A stretch of DNA of 64,000 nt, taken from contig NC_089598.1 in assembly GCF_019320115.1 (NCBI RefSeq), forward strand, positions 80,682,059-80,746,058. Direction: 5' to 3'. A model generated the notes under the pieces. It saw nothing but the letters and a program-made list of their open reading frames with translations, had not been told where the DNA came from and ran no database searches. Shown here one piece after another: positions 12,262 through 24,290 of this stretch (position 1 is the stretch's first letter; each line of letters begins with the position of its first letter). Both the position numbers and the translations under genes were made by a program. The stretch comes from Miscanthus floridulus. Lineage: Eukaryota > Streptophyta > Magnoliopsida > Poales > Poaceae.

Positions 12262-12985
12262 GAAAAGCTTGTTGACACTAGGGGTGGCACACATAGAAAA
12301 GACCACAAGCGCATAGTTGTCAGAGTAGCTTTTCACCAAGGAGTAATCCTAGGTATCGAATCCACAGGGAACAAGGAGTGATCTAAATCTAGAACTAATG
12401 GATTCCTATGGATGTTGGGGAGGAAAGGAGTGAAATACTATGGGTTATTCTGTTACTATTACTTGAACAAGGAATGGTAAATAACAACTGTTTAATTCGG
12501 GGCATAGCCTACCTACCAACCAGGAGAGTTAACTAGACAAGGTCTGCCATGAGCCCTACGATTTAATAACTAAGCCTATCATGGTGGAATACAGAGGATG
12601 GACAATGCTATCACCACTTGCCACCTACCACTATCTATCCGGACACTTAGCCACAAACATAGGTAAGGTATAGCCTAAGCACCATAGTTAATCTATGTCC
12701 TAACTACTCTAATCTTGATCCTGATAAAGTAAGACTAGAGCACTCTAACCAAGCGGTGAAACCCGTAAACAACAGAAATGTAACAAAACTTAATGCAAGA
12801 ATGAGAACAGAATTACCATAGAAAAGCCACGGAGCTACATGAAGAATAGGATGCCGACAAGCCCGGCTCCTCCTCCAGCTTCTCCTCGCTTTCTCTCTCT
12901 ACTCTAGAGACTAGCTATCCTAAGCTAAACTACTCTCTTGAGAGCTCTTTCTTCACTTGTGTGTTTACAAATGAGCATCACAAGT

Positions 12986-12996
12986 CCTATTTATAG
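12986..12996 (-). promoter_or_regulatory. TATA box in the Athila-like LTR
   Basis: On the minus strand CTATAAATAGG, in the R-proximal part of the LTR. Confidence 0.6.
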
Positions 12997-13176
12997 CTGA
13001 AGTGAAGCAGGGGGTACTTATAGGCAGCCACCATGGCGATGGAGGTTACTTGGGCACCGGGTGGCCTCAAGGGGGCACTGCCTGGCCCTTGATTCCACTA
13101 ACCTTACATCGTAAGGTGCTGGTTTGCTCTCCAAGGCGGTGGCAAAGACAACACATGTCGAAATTCCCACAGTAAG

Positions 13177-14041
13177 TGATGTAGACAAGGCCCGATCTTC
13201 CAAAAGGTAGTGATAAATTCGATTGGTGGAGACTCGACGTTGATGATCCGACTTCAAATCAGATACAATTCAAACCCTGCAACCGCTACACCACTGCTCC
13301 ATTGGTTATCAACAAAGCACAACTTGATTGACCTCACCGAGAAGGCTTTCCCTGCAAGCGAATCGAAGAACACAAGAAAGAGAACGGTAAACACGCAATC
13401 TGAAATTGCAAATATGGATGAAGCAAAGATTAATATGGGGTTCAAGCTCTCGATTCGAACGGATTAATCATCATAGGCGAGGAGAACAAGAACAGGGGCC
13501 CTGGATCACTGTAAAAGGACTTGTTGCCATAGTTACAATGAATCAATCTTAGTTTCTCGAAGGAAAACTAGAACTAAACAAAACCCAAACCCTAAGGAGA
13601 GTGATGGCTGCTAATTATAGAGTCTTGGGCATCACCCCCCTGGACGCGCCCCCAAATGGGCCCAAACATGATACACGGTCCAACAGACCAAAAGACGGTG
13701 TCGTAGCACCCTGGCAGATTCTGGACACTGACTTGTTTCAATGATTCCCATTGATTCCGAAGGGCTTTTGATGTGAGACCACTTGCATCGGCTTCCTTAT
13801 CTAATTAGCTTTCCATCCATATGTGGATCGTTGAAAACAGAGCCTGGACGGGCTCATGTGACCAGTTTTATGATAGACTAGTCCTGGAACCTGAGATGGG
13901 CTCGAACTTGATTTGGGCCTCCACCTTGGTGACTCGAACTGGATGAGCTTCGAGCCTCCTTCTCGGTTAGGAAAACCTCGCTGATCTCCTCGGCCTCTAT
14001 CTCCAAGCATGGTCGTATGCTTGGAGCTCATGTCCTTATCA
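13177..14041 (-). repeat. N 3' LTR (left copy on +)
   Basis: Starts TGATGTAGACAAGG and ends GTCCTTATCA on +, so the termini are TGAT/ATCA. Aligns end to end with 16577-17441 without a length change. Confidence 0.92.
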
Positions 14042-14054
14042 TCCTCCCTTTCTT
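14042..14054 (-). other. Polypurine tract of N
   Basis: AAGAAAGGGAGGA on the minus strand, directly against the LTR. It is the plus-strand primer site for reverse transcription and fixes the orientation. Confidence 0.85.
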
Positions 14055-14265
14055 GATGAAAAGTCATCCTCGGCGTCGATTGTGCTTGAAACTGATCCTG
14101 CACAACACAAAGGAGAACGGGGTTGCGAAGACAAAGGGAACTTAAATAATTGTGAGAAGGAACATGACCATGTTTCCAAGTTTCTAGCGTGTCATCTCGC
14201 ATAAAAATTTCAGCAAGCATGTAGACTCCATGATCCGAATGCACACGATATATGTCAACACTATC

Positions 14266-15333
14266 CTACAAAAGATTAGAACTAACCAAAGACAATGTAG
14301 GAATAGATGGTCTAGCAGACATAGGTAGCAACCAACAATGGTCCCCTTCTTGGAAGTGAACTTGTTTCTTTGAGAAAATGTTTGTATTATTATGGCTGCC
14401 CTCTAAACGATCATAATATTGTACAACAAAAGGAGAATTCATATTACTACAAACATATACTCGATGTATCATATATTGTCCTTTGTTGTTATATTTGCCA
14501 ATAACATGATATGTGTGTTTAGAAAACCATGGCAAATCAACATATTTAAAAAGGCTCTCCTCCAAACAATCTAGGTTACACAAAACATCAAATTCAATGT
14601 AACCCAAGGTATGTAAAGAAGACAATAGTTTGAGCTCATCAGTTTTAGTAGCAATATGAAAAACATGTTTATTTTTAGCACAAGTGACTGGTTCCAAAAC
14701 ATGTAAAACTGAAGCATCATCAACCAATTCATCTTTATCACAAGGAACATCGAGCAAATTATCATGGGACAAAGATAAATCAAGATAGGGTTCCACTAAC
14801 AATTGCTCTATGATAGCATGGTTTGTGAAAAAATTTAGTACATTAAAACAATTCTCACCTTCCGTGAGTGTAGCACCATGGGCATTACCTGTGTTCTCAG
14901 CTGGAGTAATAGGTGCATTGTGAAGTGATGGTTCAGAATTTGCATATGAGGTTGTGGGCTCCTCATTTTCTTCCATGTCATCCTCTCGCTTATGTACATT
15001 ATCCTACAAAAGGTTAGTCATAGCAAGAGGAATAACAATAGACTCTTCCTCTAAATGGTGCACCTCAGTATATGAAGTCAAAACAGGAGGTGGATTAACA
15101 AAGGTTTCTCGGAAAAGGAGTTTCATGTCACTCCAAATTTGAGGTTTATCAGAAGGATCTAAAGACTCCCACCAAGATAAAGCAGAATGTCATAAAACAC
15201 TAGCTGCATTTTTTACCTTCCTCCTTGGACACATAAAGCGAGTAGTAAATATGTTATCTATGGCAATTTCCCACTCCATGTACTCATCAGCACCTATACC
15301 ATCACAAGTTAGTGGATACGAACAACCTATCAT
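14266..15333 (-). pseudogene. gag-like ORF of N (356 codons, two stops)
   Basis: One frame runs from ATG 15333 to 14266. The first part looks like a gag capsid segment: YMEWEIAIDNIF, CPRRKVKNA, SWWESL and WSDMKLLFRETF. The longer second part (from 14976) starts MEENEEPTT and is rich in Asn and Leu; I do not recognise it. Two in-frame stops (after NAASVL and after TNLL) break the ORF. Nothing resembling protease or polymerase follows. It may once have supplied structural protein, or be a relic. Confidence 0.7.
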
Positions 15334-16561
15334 TGTTAGAATCAAACAAGAAAACACACAAGTATGTATTTTCCTATCAGCTACTATAGGATGTGGTCAA
15401 GGAGTAAAGTCACACACTCTCAAGCGTCTTACCACGGTCTTACAAGTGTTCTTACCAAAGCAACAGGCGGTGCAATCGGTCGGTGACTGTGATACTGTTG
15501 TAGCTTGAGTGTAACAGTTGCAAGGCGAACATGTACTTGGTTAGAAGAAAGTGGACCTTGGACAGGCACAATATAGTAGCAAGGAATAGCAATATTCGCA
15601 ACTGAATAGCAAAGCTGAATAAGTATCATGAGTACTTGTCTTAATTGTTGGCCTAGTCATGTTCCAAGTACCAGATGTATCAAGTGATGTGAACAGCAGG
15701 AATATGATTAGGAACAAGGCAAAAATCAGCACACGCAAACACAGCTCAAATGGTGCTCTCTATGTGCTCCTCTAGATATTGTTCCACTTTTGCGCCTCTC
15801 TTTTTTCTCTATTTTTTGGCTGTCGTTGTTTTTTGGGATTCTTTGACTTTTTCTTTTTATTTTTTTTTATATTTTTTCTTCACTTAGGAGCACAAAAGAA
15901 ATAACCACAGAAAATATGAGCTTAAACAAGTGAAAGGCATGGCCTGTGGAAAATTCAGAAGACATGCTCAAAATTGACAAAAAGCTTGTGACCACGAAAA
16001 GAGGATCTTGTGACCATTTTTTGGCCAAAATAATTTTTTCTAAACCCGGCAAAGCGAGGGACGGACGGATCCAAACAAATTTTCTGATTGATTTTGATAT
16101 ATGAAACGTCGAAATCCGAGTTCGTATGCGAAAACTAGACTAGTTTTAAGAACTGACTCCAAATTAGAGGACAAAACGGGAACAATGCGCACAAAAGTTG
16201 TTACGGCAGCTATGGATAGATGCAAACAGTGAAGACAAGTGTAACAAATTAGATGGTGTCGACTAGAGTTTGATGGATACAAAGGAAACACAGCAAGACT
16301 TGAAGGTGTTCATGGATTATGATGAAAAATAAAGGGAAAGACACAAACTGGACTAAAAACGATCTAAAACTAGCGACCAGAACTTGCCCTAGGACACAAA
16401 CTCAACAATGCGAAACTGAGACGAAATTGCATGGCACAACGAGGCTATATGACAGGGAATATGTGGTGGTGTATATTTTTTTTAGCTTTTTGTGGACTAT
16501 AGGTAATGCAAAAATAGTAACAAACTAAAGGGGAAAATAAAGTTATACAACGGGCAACAAG
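15334..16561 (-). other. Leader region of N
   Basis: 1.2 kb between primer-binding site and gag-like ORF. No convincing ORF. Pyrimidine-rich runs lie on + at about 15795-15885. Confidence 0.6.
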
Positions 16562-16574
16562 GGCTCTGATACCA
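16562..16574 (-). other. Primer-binding site of N, initiator tRNA-Met type
   Basis: TGGTATCAGAGCC on the minus strand, 2 nt from the LTR at 16577; this is the standard tRNA-iMet site. Confidence 0.9.
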
Positions 16575-16576
16575 CT

Positions 16577-17441
16577 TGATGTAGACAAGGCCCAATCTTC
16601 CGAAAGGTAGTGATAAATTTGATTGGTGGAGACTCGACGTTAATGATCCAGCTTCAAATCAGACACGATTCGAACCCTGCAACCGCTACACCACTGCTCC
16701 ATTGGTTATCAACCAAGCACAACTTGATTGACCTCGCCGAGAAGGCTTTCCCTGCAAGCGAATCGAAGAACACAAGCAAGAGAATGGTAAACACACAATC
16801 TGAAATTACAAATATGGATGAAGCAAAGATTAATATGGGGTTCAAGCTCTCGATTCAAATGTACTAATCATCACAGGCTAGGAGAACAAGAATAGGGGCC
16901 CTGGATCACTATAAAAGGACTTGTCGCCACAGTTACAATGAATCAATCTCAGTTTCTTGAAGGAAAACTAGAATTAAACAAAACCCAAACCCTAAGGAGA
17001 GCAACGACTGCTAATTAAAGAGTCCTAGGCGTCACCCCCCTAGACGTGCTCCCTAATGGGCCCAAACACGATACACGGTCAAACGAACCAAAAGACGGTG
17101 TTGGAGCACCCTGGCAGATTCTGGACATTGACTTGTTTTGACGATTCCCGTTGATTCCGAAGGGCTTTTGATGTGAGACCACTTGCATTGGCTTCCTTAT
17201 AAAATTAGCTTTCCATCCATATATGGATCATCAAAAATAGAGCTCAGACACGCCCGTGTGACCAATTTTATGATAGACTAGTCCTAGAACCCGAGATGGG
17301 CTCGAACTTGATTTCGGCCTCCACCTTGGTGACTCGAACCGGATGAGCTTTGGGCCTCCTTCTCGGTTAGGACAACATCACTGATCTCCTCGACCTCTAT
17401 CTCCAAGCATGGTTGTATGCTTGGAGCTCATGTCCTTATCA
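16577..17441 (-). repeat. N 5' LTR (right copy on +)
   Basis: 865 bp, same termini as the left copy, next to the primer-binding site and followed by the GTAAG repeat. Confidence 0.92.
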
Positions 17442-17851
17442 GTAAGGCGGTGCTTAGGTCGGTTTAGAGCTCCTTTATGTATGACAATGGGCCCATCAAT
17501 CCAAGCGTAGCAAATCTCAACCATTGAGTGAACTGACATTGGATCAACACTCCACAATGTTGTAGGCCACCCTCCCATGGATTAGTGACATGGCAGGGTG
17601 CCAGGTGGGGCCGAGCAGCGCCATGTTGGCACCGGGCTGTGCCCCCCAATGGGCCCAACCTCTCTCGGCCACGTGGATGGCTTCTAGAAGGTATGTTTTT
17701 GCTCCTTTTTACATATTTTGTTCCTGCAAGCACAATTCTCCAAATACATGTGGAACCAAGTGAAATCTAAACATAAAATGACATTTCATGCTTGATTTTA
17801 TGCATTTCATGGCTAATTGTTGATGACAAAAGAGGGTGTTAAGAGCCATCA

Positions 17852-18238
17852 ATAGAACTCACCCTGTAGGAGGTCAAGCATTTTCTAGGGCAAAATCTTG
17901 GATGCCCACCTCATCAGGTGGTCAACCAGCGCATCCATAGCTGCCATTCCTCCCAGTGGTGGCTTGTTGCAGACATTTCCAAGTCCGCGCTTCAAGTAAG
18001 GAATGATGACACCATCGATAAACCCATTCTAAACATTAGGCCAAGCCGCTTTCTTCCATGGCAGCACAATGTCATAATTTTTGTGTGTATTTTCACTTGT
18101 ACACTTCAACAGGAACTTCTAGACCATAGTCAGCACCTTGGTGAGCATCGGCTGTAGCAAGTTTTGGTCGATGGTTGACATCCACGGCTGTAGAAATATG
18201 TTAACTAGAACAATCTCCTAGGAAGCGTCATACCTATC
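17852..18238 (-). pseudogene. Unrecognised coding fragment, downstream half
   Basis: A minus-strand reading through about 18030-17885 gives a protein-like stretch (FIDGVIIPYLKRGLG, NKPPLGGMAAMDALVDHLMR). It ends in a stop and I do not recognise it. It continues the minus-strand coding region of 19281-20262; the solo LTR between them carries the target repeat CTATC. Several stops and possible frame changes are present. It could be a decayed host gene or part of a DNA transposon. Confidence 0.45.
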
Positions 18239-19275
18239 TATTGGGTATCTATATTAGTGATACCTGGAAGAAGGAAGCTGATGGCCGTGGACGCTAACTC
18301 GCCTAGATGGTCAAGAGCATATTTTGGTCTCGCCCAACCCTGAAGGTATGGGCTCCATGTCGCCCGACCCCGAGGGTGTAGGCTCGGTCATGTCTGACCC
18401 CAAGGGCGCAGGCTCTGTCTCGCCCGACCCTGAGGGCACGGGCTCCGTCACGCCTGACCCCAAGGGTGCGAGCTCTATCTCGCCTGACCCCATGAGCGCG
18501 GACTTCGCCTCACTAGACCCCTCGAAGGGGGATTCTGCCTCGCCCGATGGGGGTCCGTACCACCCCCAACCACTACGGGTCTAAGAGTATGAACCCAAGG
18601 TCAAACTTCTGACACCAGAAAGGGAGTAGACGTGCCTTGATGTGACCCATGGCCATGGCGGGCCATACCTAAGGACTCACATCACCAATAGTGTCAGGCG
18701 TGCCGGCGCTATGCTTCCTAATCCCCGTACGACTTACGACAGGGGTAACTGCTAACCATGCCGCCCGCCAGGACGAAATGGAGCGCCACGACCGGCTAAC
18801 GACGCCCACGTACAACACCAGTGATGAACAGGGTCACGACGTGGAGTCATCCCCGCCATCATCTATAGGACCGACGTGACCCGCGTAAAGGAGATGAAGG
18901 GCACCACGACCCTAGAGGCCTTCTTCCTCCTAGCATTTCTCTCTCTCTCTCCCTTTCTCTCGTGTAACCTACGTCTTCCCCTTCATCTATAAAAGGGGAA
19001 GCAAGATGCTCCATGAAAGGGATGGCTCAAAGGGGCTGAACAATTTCAACTAGACTCAACTCCATTGGATCCTTCCATCAGAGACTTGGGACCTTCTCCC
19101 TCTCTCACCCGTTTGTAACCCATACTACAAACAAGTGTCGGTAACATGAGAAACCTCAAATTGGACATAGGGACATTCTGCCCGAACCAGTATAAACCCT
19201 TGTGTCCTCCAAGCACACCATCTAGGCCAGACACGCAAACACAAATTTACTAGTTGGTGATTTGAAACACCGACA
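18239..19275 (+). mobile_element. Solo LTR (1037 bp) with perfect target repeat
   Basis: Flanked by CTATC on both sides (18234-18238 and 19276-19280). It ends AACACCGACA. It begins TATTGGGTATC, which looks like a TGTCGGGGTATC-type start with two transitions. A TATA box TATAAAAGG lies at 18988-18996. No internal domain or primer-binding site follows, so it is a solo LTR left by LTR-LTR recombination. Confidence 0.85.
18331..18540 (+). repeat. 30-bp minisatellite inside the solo LTR
   Basis: About seven degenerate copies of a CGCCCGACCCCGAGGG-type unit, each 30 bp. Both strands are open through it, producing Pro/Asp/Gly-rich chance ORFs. Confidence 0.85.
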
Positions 19276-19280
19276 CTATC

Positions 19281-20262
19281 GGCAGTGCCAGACAGTCCGA
19301 GCAACACTACATCTCGAACATGGTAGGTTGTGCAAGAACTATACCAGTTGTTCCTGCTACGGGAACCTGGTGGGAGTCCATGTCTCCTTCAACAATTTCA
19401 TAATGGGGTCGACCACTAGTTCAATGAGCAACCCGACATATAGCAAGGAGGTAGGCCCATCGTCCAAGAGTATGTACTTGAGCTTGCTCACTACCTCCAT
19501 GTTCCTATTTGGCTACTCTAGTATATCATACCACATCAACTGCTTGAATGTCTCCTACACGATAGGGACCAACATCTTGTGCGTTGTGTCTAGTAGGGAC
19601 ATCTCCTTGTAATAGGAGGGATACTCAGTCAGCAACTTCGTGAACTCACTGATAACTGTATCCAAGATGACCTCGATGTGACTCTCCTGTGGGCTTGGTG
19701 GTTGCATGAGCTCATCATCATGAGGACTCAAATTGCTTGCGCCCTCATCATTAGATGAGGTTGAATCGTTGCAGGGATTATTGGATGCAGGGATGATGTA
19801 GGAGGCGTCGGCGTGGTCGGTGCCAAGACCTGAGTACCTATGGCGTAGTCGCACCTAGATAAGGTTGGCATCCCCTTGGTGGTGTAGTCTGAGGCCGTGG
19901 CCCGCACTATAGCCCATGTGTTCCATTATCCGGTGAACCGCTAAGTTGTTCACAGCGGTCGTCGTTAGAGCCATCGAACAGGGCAATGCTCAATGCACGT
20001 CTAGCAGAGTAGAATGTCTAGACCACGACGCCAGACCCTTAGAGACAAATGCCATGGGTCACCTATAATCGACGGTAGCAGTGGGCATGGCATCCTCGTT
20101 GGCAACTGTGGCACCATCAGCATCGACAACCATGGCCCCACCAGCATTGGCAACCATTGCGCCATCAGCATCGACAACTGCGGCACTAGGCACAGCGCTA
20201 GTGTTGTGCTCTGCTGGCGCTGTATGCTGGATGTTGCTGCCGATGGGCTTGTTGGAGGCCAT
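19281..20262 (-). pseudogene. Unrecognised coding region, upstream half
   Basis: Two pieces are visible. From 20262 a low-complexity start (MASNKPIGSN, then Ala/Val/Asp-rich repeats). From 19854 a more ordinary protein (SHIEVILDTVISEFTKLL, YPSYYKEMSLLD) continues past a TAG at 19555 as ETFKQLMWYDILE, then NRNMEVVSKLKYILLDDG and LLIELVVDPIMKLLKE. The composition is that of a real protein with scattered TAG stops. I cannot name the family. The solo LTR at 18239-19275 cuts it from its downstream half. Confidence 0.5.
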
Positions 20263-20833
20263 GGGAAGCGGCGATAGTCATGTGGATGGATGTCACAACA
20301 AAGTGGGAGGCGAAAGAAGTTGTGCACTTCTAACTTTTTCACTTAAGTATGGGAATGTGTTGTGGCAGTTCCAAACACTAGATGGAGGATGATCAGTAAC
20401 TATTGCATCAATGCGGTTGAATTGAGGTTGGGCCGTGTCCGTCGCATCACCATGGGCAATGCAACTGTCAAAGTTCGCCCTTTCTGATCGAAGGACGTGG
20501 GTGTATAGCTGTTGAGATTTTCAAGACCCTAAGACAGTCTGACCCTATGAAATATAGATGCCCCAGATCACTGTGAGTCGATGAACAATGAAATATTGTG
20601 CTGGGAACTATCAGTGGTTGTCCAACTAGTCCATAGAACCCAGCTATTAGGGGCTAACAACTAGTTCTAGTCTATAGAACCCAACAATTAGTTCACTTTT
20701 TTAGCCATGGTTAACTAGTCATAGTCCATCCAAGTAGGGCCTAAGACCGTCCGATACTAGGAAATCTTGACAAGCCAAATAGTAGTTCTGATGAAACAAC
20801 AAAATACAAATCGTGTCAACTCTTGCGTCGAGT
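20263..20833. other. Non-coding; possible small MITE-like segment
   Basis: No ORF worth keeping. At about 20615-20745 the phrase TATAGAACCCAACAATTAG is nearly repeated (CATAGAACCCAGCTATTAG), followed by AGTCATAGTCCATCCAAG. That resembles the ends of small grass DNA elements, but I could not define terminal inverted repeats. Confidence 0.3.
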
Positions 20834-21590
20834 TCACCGCAACCATCCGCCATTCATCCTGCGTACCTCCACCTTGAGCTTAGCTTCATCATACTCCTGC
20901 TCCTCCTCCCATTCCTCATCCTCATCATCATTGCAGGTGGCCTCACGGATCACGCTGAAGAAGCAGGTGTCCCCAATATTAAGGTGGTTGCTTCCGCAGA
21001 ACTCATCCCACCCGTGCTTGAACGATGTGCGCACTTTGTTGTTCGTGCAGGTCCTCTCCAAGGCCATGAACTAGGACTACACAACCATCTATAGCTCAAT
21101 GGCTTGCCACTGCTGGTAGCCATGTGCTACCTCAAAGTCCACTGGCACATTCTTCGCCTCGCACAAAAAAAGATTAATGAGAAAGACAACACTAGTAACT
21201 TGCGACATCAGTACGTTCTGCATCTCATGCGAGTGATCACCAGATACTTTGTTTGGAGGTGGTACTTCTTTAGGATCGCTGCAAAACTCCTTGGCTTCGC
21301 GATGGGCAGGGAGAGCTAACTTCCACTGGCCTTGAAGTCATGCAGGTACTGCTTGTGGTAGGTGGTAAGGTCGAAGACCTTGATGTTAATCTATTACCGG
21401 CCATCATATCGCAATATAAGAGAGAACCCATCTTGGAGGTTGAGGGCACGAGCAAAGTGCTTCCATCCCTGGTGGAGGTACAAGTGACAGCCATCGGGGA
21501 ACACCTCCACCTTTCACTAGCCAGGCTCTGCTCATCGTCTAGACAAAGCTTGAGTTTCCGGTGACCTCCGATGGCCCAAGCCATTACAAC
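20834..21590 (-). pseudogene. B3-domain (REM-like) protein pseudogene
   Basis: Two B3-like segments on the minus strand. The upstream one (about 21510-21330) reads YLHQGWKHFARALNLQDG, then LILRYDG and INIKVFDLTTYHKQYLHD, the pattern of a B3 barrel (GW..F....L..GD....Y.G). The downstream one (21067-20834) reads SFKHGWDEFCGSNHLNIGDT, CFFSVIREAT, then a Glu/Asp-rich tail. B3 domains bind DNA in plant transcription factors. Stops inside the first domain and between the two, and a needed frame change, make it a pseudogene. It may be a captured or stranded host gene fragment. Confidence 0.6.
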
Positions 21591-21959
21591 CAGCAGTTTC
21601 TGTGTGCACAACGATCAACATAGCCAGATAGAGGGACAAGTTCATTCCCAAAGGCAAATCCCAGCAGATCGAATTCAACACACAGAAAATGGGGACTTAC
21701 CAATGTTTTTGCATATAATCTAGGAAGAAGGATCTTCATGCACTCTAAGTCACTCTAGCTTGGTCCTACCATGTCTTCTTGCAGCCCCGTCGTGCCAAGT
21801 AGGGAACTTGCTGGTACATCTCTATTCTCATTCTCCACTCATGGGTGGGGGTGGGGGGCTTTCTTTTTCTATGTTTCTGGTGTTGTCACAAATGCAAGGA
21901 GTGCACATAGTGTTGGGGCATCAGTGGAGGAGCTAACATGTAGTAAAAACTAGAGTCGA
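21591..21959. other. Non-coding, nothing recognised
   Basis: No supported feature; only short chance ORFs. Confidence 0.6.
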
Positions 21960-22567
21960 GATTGATGCCATCTCATCGGCGTAAATGGAGGAGACATGCT
22001 TTGTTTTCATTAGTGCACACTTGGGAACGTCAATACTTCTGCATCTCTGATCGAACACGCCTTTTGTGGTATGACTGGTTGCGGTTCCTAAGGGAGTGCA
22101 AAAGCACCCAAGGGGTGAAAATACCTATCACCATCGCACTAGGCTTTCAAGTCCCAACCATGTCATGGTGGTCAATTCACTCCTGTCTAGCTTTCATCCT
22201 GCATTCACTTCGCTCTTAGCAACCGCGAAAGGTTTGTTTGAGAGGAGCAAGTCTCGGCAACCAGAAAGTCCTACCGCCGTATATTTGAACAAGTCAGATT
22301 GTATTCATGTCGTACGCATTTGTGCAAACATTTTCATTCACAAAGGAACATTTACCATTATCTCATTGAACACGTGATAGTCTGAGCATTATAAATCTGA
22401 CCGAGTCGGACATATCTCACTCTTGCCAACCGCGGAATGGTTGCTTTGTGCCTCGGTTTGGTGAACCAAACACGTATCAGTAGTTATAGTAGTCATGAGT
22501 CGCTCTGATCATGCTCAAAATGAGTGGCTCTGATCTATCATGAACCCAACTATTCTTATTGCATGTG
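21960..22567 (+). repeat. Local duplicated segment, copy I (left part)
   Basis: Shares blocks with 24291-24932 and 26250-26980: AAATGGAGGAGAC, AGCTTTCATCCTGCATTCAC, CATTTGTGCAAA, GTGCCTCGGTTTGGTGAACC and GAACCCAACT. The solo LTR at 22568 interrupts it, and it resumes at 23967. Confidence 0.75.
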
Positions 22568-23966
22568 TGTTGACGGTAGTTATCATCCATCATAAACCAT
22601 CAACTTAACTTGAATAAATGCATAAACAGGATCACCAACATAGGTTTAGTGGTTTACACTAACAATTTCCACAAGTTTTGATGAATCTGTGTTTTTAGTA
22701 GGGTTTATCTAGAAAACTATCCAGAGGGATCAAATCGTCAAATAAAAACATGCTTATCCATAGCGAAAACTATCCCAGAAGGATCCAGAAGACTCAAGAA
22801 GACACCACACAGAAGCAAAGGCCAAGACGCTAACATGTGGGGCTGGTCGGCCCCACCTATAAGCCGCCTGGGCCCCTAGGCCCACCTGGTAGTTCCTCCT
22901 TCATACATTGGTTCTCCACTGCCTTAAGGATTGCATCTATGCCGTCCTTTAAGTCGGTTTGATCTAAGGGCTCATGTTGGATGCTTTGGCCTATATAACC
23001 AGCCCCTGCCCCCTTCCAAAACATGCTACCATAAGTCAAGATTAGACTAGAAATTAGGGTTTCTAGAGAGAAGAGAATAGAGCTCTAATTCTTCAAAGTT
23101 TTAGTATAGGCTAGCTAGCAAGATTCAAGTAGAGTGTGGGCTATTGCTCAGGATTCTAGATCTACCATCTGGAGACTGGTATAGCCATTGTATCTCTAAA
23201 TTTATGACTTTGTGCTACTTCAATATTATGTTGCTATTTATTATGTTCCTAGTTATATGCTTGATATAGTTATGATTGATGATGAATTTATGCATATGTT
23301 CGTAAAGCTCTTAGCTCAGTACTCGAGTGAGTTAAGTGGTCAACACTATGTAAGCATGGTGCCTTGATATTGTTTGCATGCGGATGCATTCTACACTATG
23401 GGTCATGTGGTAGATCACGGATGTGACACTCCCATTGAGTCCTTTGTAGTCCACTCCCCGTTTGTAGAGCAAGTAGAACGCGGTTGCAAAGGGTAACAAG
23501 CTCTGTTCTTAATCTTCCTTAGTAATGTTCCTTATGCATAGATCCAAAGTTAGTTATACTATAGATGAGAGTGTATATACTTGGGTGTACAAAAGACTTA
23601 GTAAATAAGGAATGACTTAGGAATCTTTTGCTCTTAACAAATCTCCTGTTTAGCCATACTACAATTTATGAGTCTCTATTTCTATCTTGGGAATACCATT
23701 ATTACCTTACACTTAGTATTTATTTATCATTTGACTTACCCCTGCCATATCATGAGAGTGGTTTTTATCATAAGTATATATATTTGTCAATATCTCTATG
23801 CCAGCACAACTCCATAGCTCCTCCCTGTGGATAAAATATAAATAACGATACCTGGCATACTCCTGGGTGAAATGCTACGATGGTATATTATCTGTGCGCT
23901 TGCGGATACTTTAATATATATATAATTTTCCTCTAAGTTTTCAAGTGTCATTTATAATTACCAACA
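22568..23966 (+). mobile_element. Solo LTR (about 1.4 kb)
   Basis: Begins TGTTGACGGTAGTT and ends AATTACCAACA, with TATA box TATATAACC at 22992-23000. Flanks are ATGTG and ACGTA. The related uninterrupted copy has ATGTA at the matching place (26644-26648), which supports a 5-bp target repeat with one change on each side. No internal domain is present. Confidence 0.8.
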
Positions 23967-24290
23967 ACGTATTTCTGGCATCATGATAGGGATGACAACT
24001 TAGTAAAGAGTGATGCTAAGAAATGTCAACAATGTGTCCGATTAAAATTGTTGAACTTGCAACAGCCATGCAGCGAGGAGTTCATCTGAACAAGTCTCGA
24101 CTCGATCTAATGCACAATGGAGGAGGCATATATGTTGCATTTTTACTGCACATGCCAAAAAGTCGCTGCTATCCATTTGATCTTTCATCGGATAGTAAGT
24201 GTACCCATCTCTACCTAGCCGTTGCATGTCTCTGCAAAACCAACCAAGAGAAATTGCTTATGAAAGCAACTCCTCTTCACTCTTCAATCT
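23967..24290 (+). repeat. Local duplicated segment, copy I (right part)
   Basis: Shares TTGTTGAACTTGCAACA and GAGGAGTTCATCTGAA with 26655-26705. No gene recognised in it. Confidence 0.7.

Larger units (their letters stand above)
13177..17441 (-). mobile_element. N: complete non-autonomous LTR element with gag-like ORF
   Basis: Two 865-bp LTRs flank 2.5 kb of internal DNA. The target repeat GTAAG is perfect on both sides (13172-13176 and 17442-17446). On the minus strand the order is LTR, tRNA-Met primer-binding site, leader, gag-like ORF, polypurine tract, LTR. No protease, RT or integrase is present, so it would need a partner. By eye the LTRs differ at about 78 of 865 sites (9%), mostly transitions, so it is clearly older than E2. 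Confidence 0.92.
12270..17851 (-). mobile_element. 5' LTR of the Athila-like element, split by element N
   Basis: On + it begins TGTTGACACTAGGGG next to the primer-binding site. It runs to 13171, is interrupted by N plus one copy of the target repeat, and resumes at 17442. The distal end is either ...TTGATGACA (17828) or ...GAGCCATCA (17851); I prefer the latter. Without N the LTR is about 1.3 kb. No internal sequence follows on the right, as expected for the outer edge of a minus-strand element. Confidence 0.75.

Noticed and set aside
18324..18584. Pro/Asp/Gly repeat protein (both strands)
   Set aside because: A 30-bp minisatellite within a solo LTR; open on both strands by composition.
20615..20745. 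Firm MITE call
   Set aside because: Terminal inverted repeats and a target duplication could not be defined.
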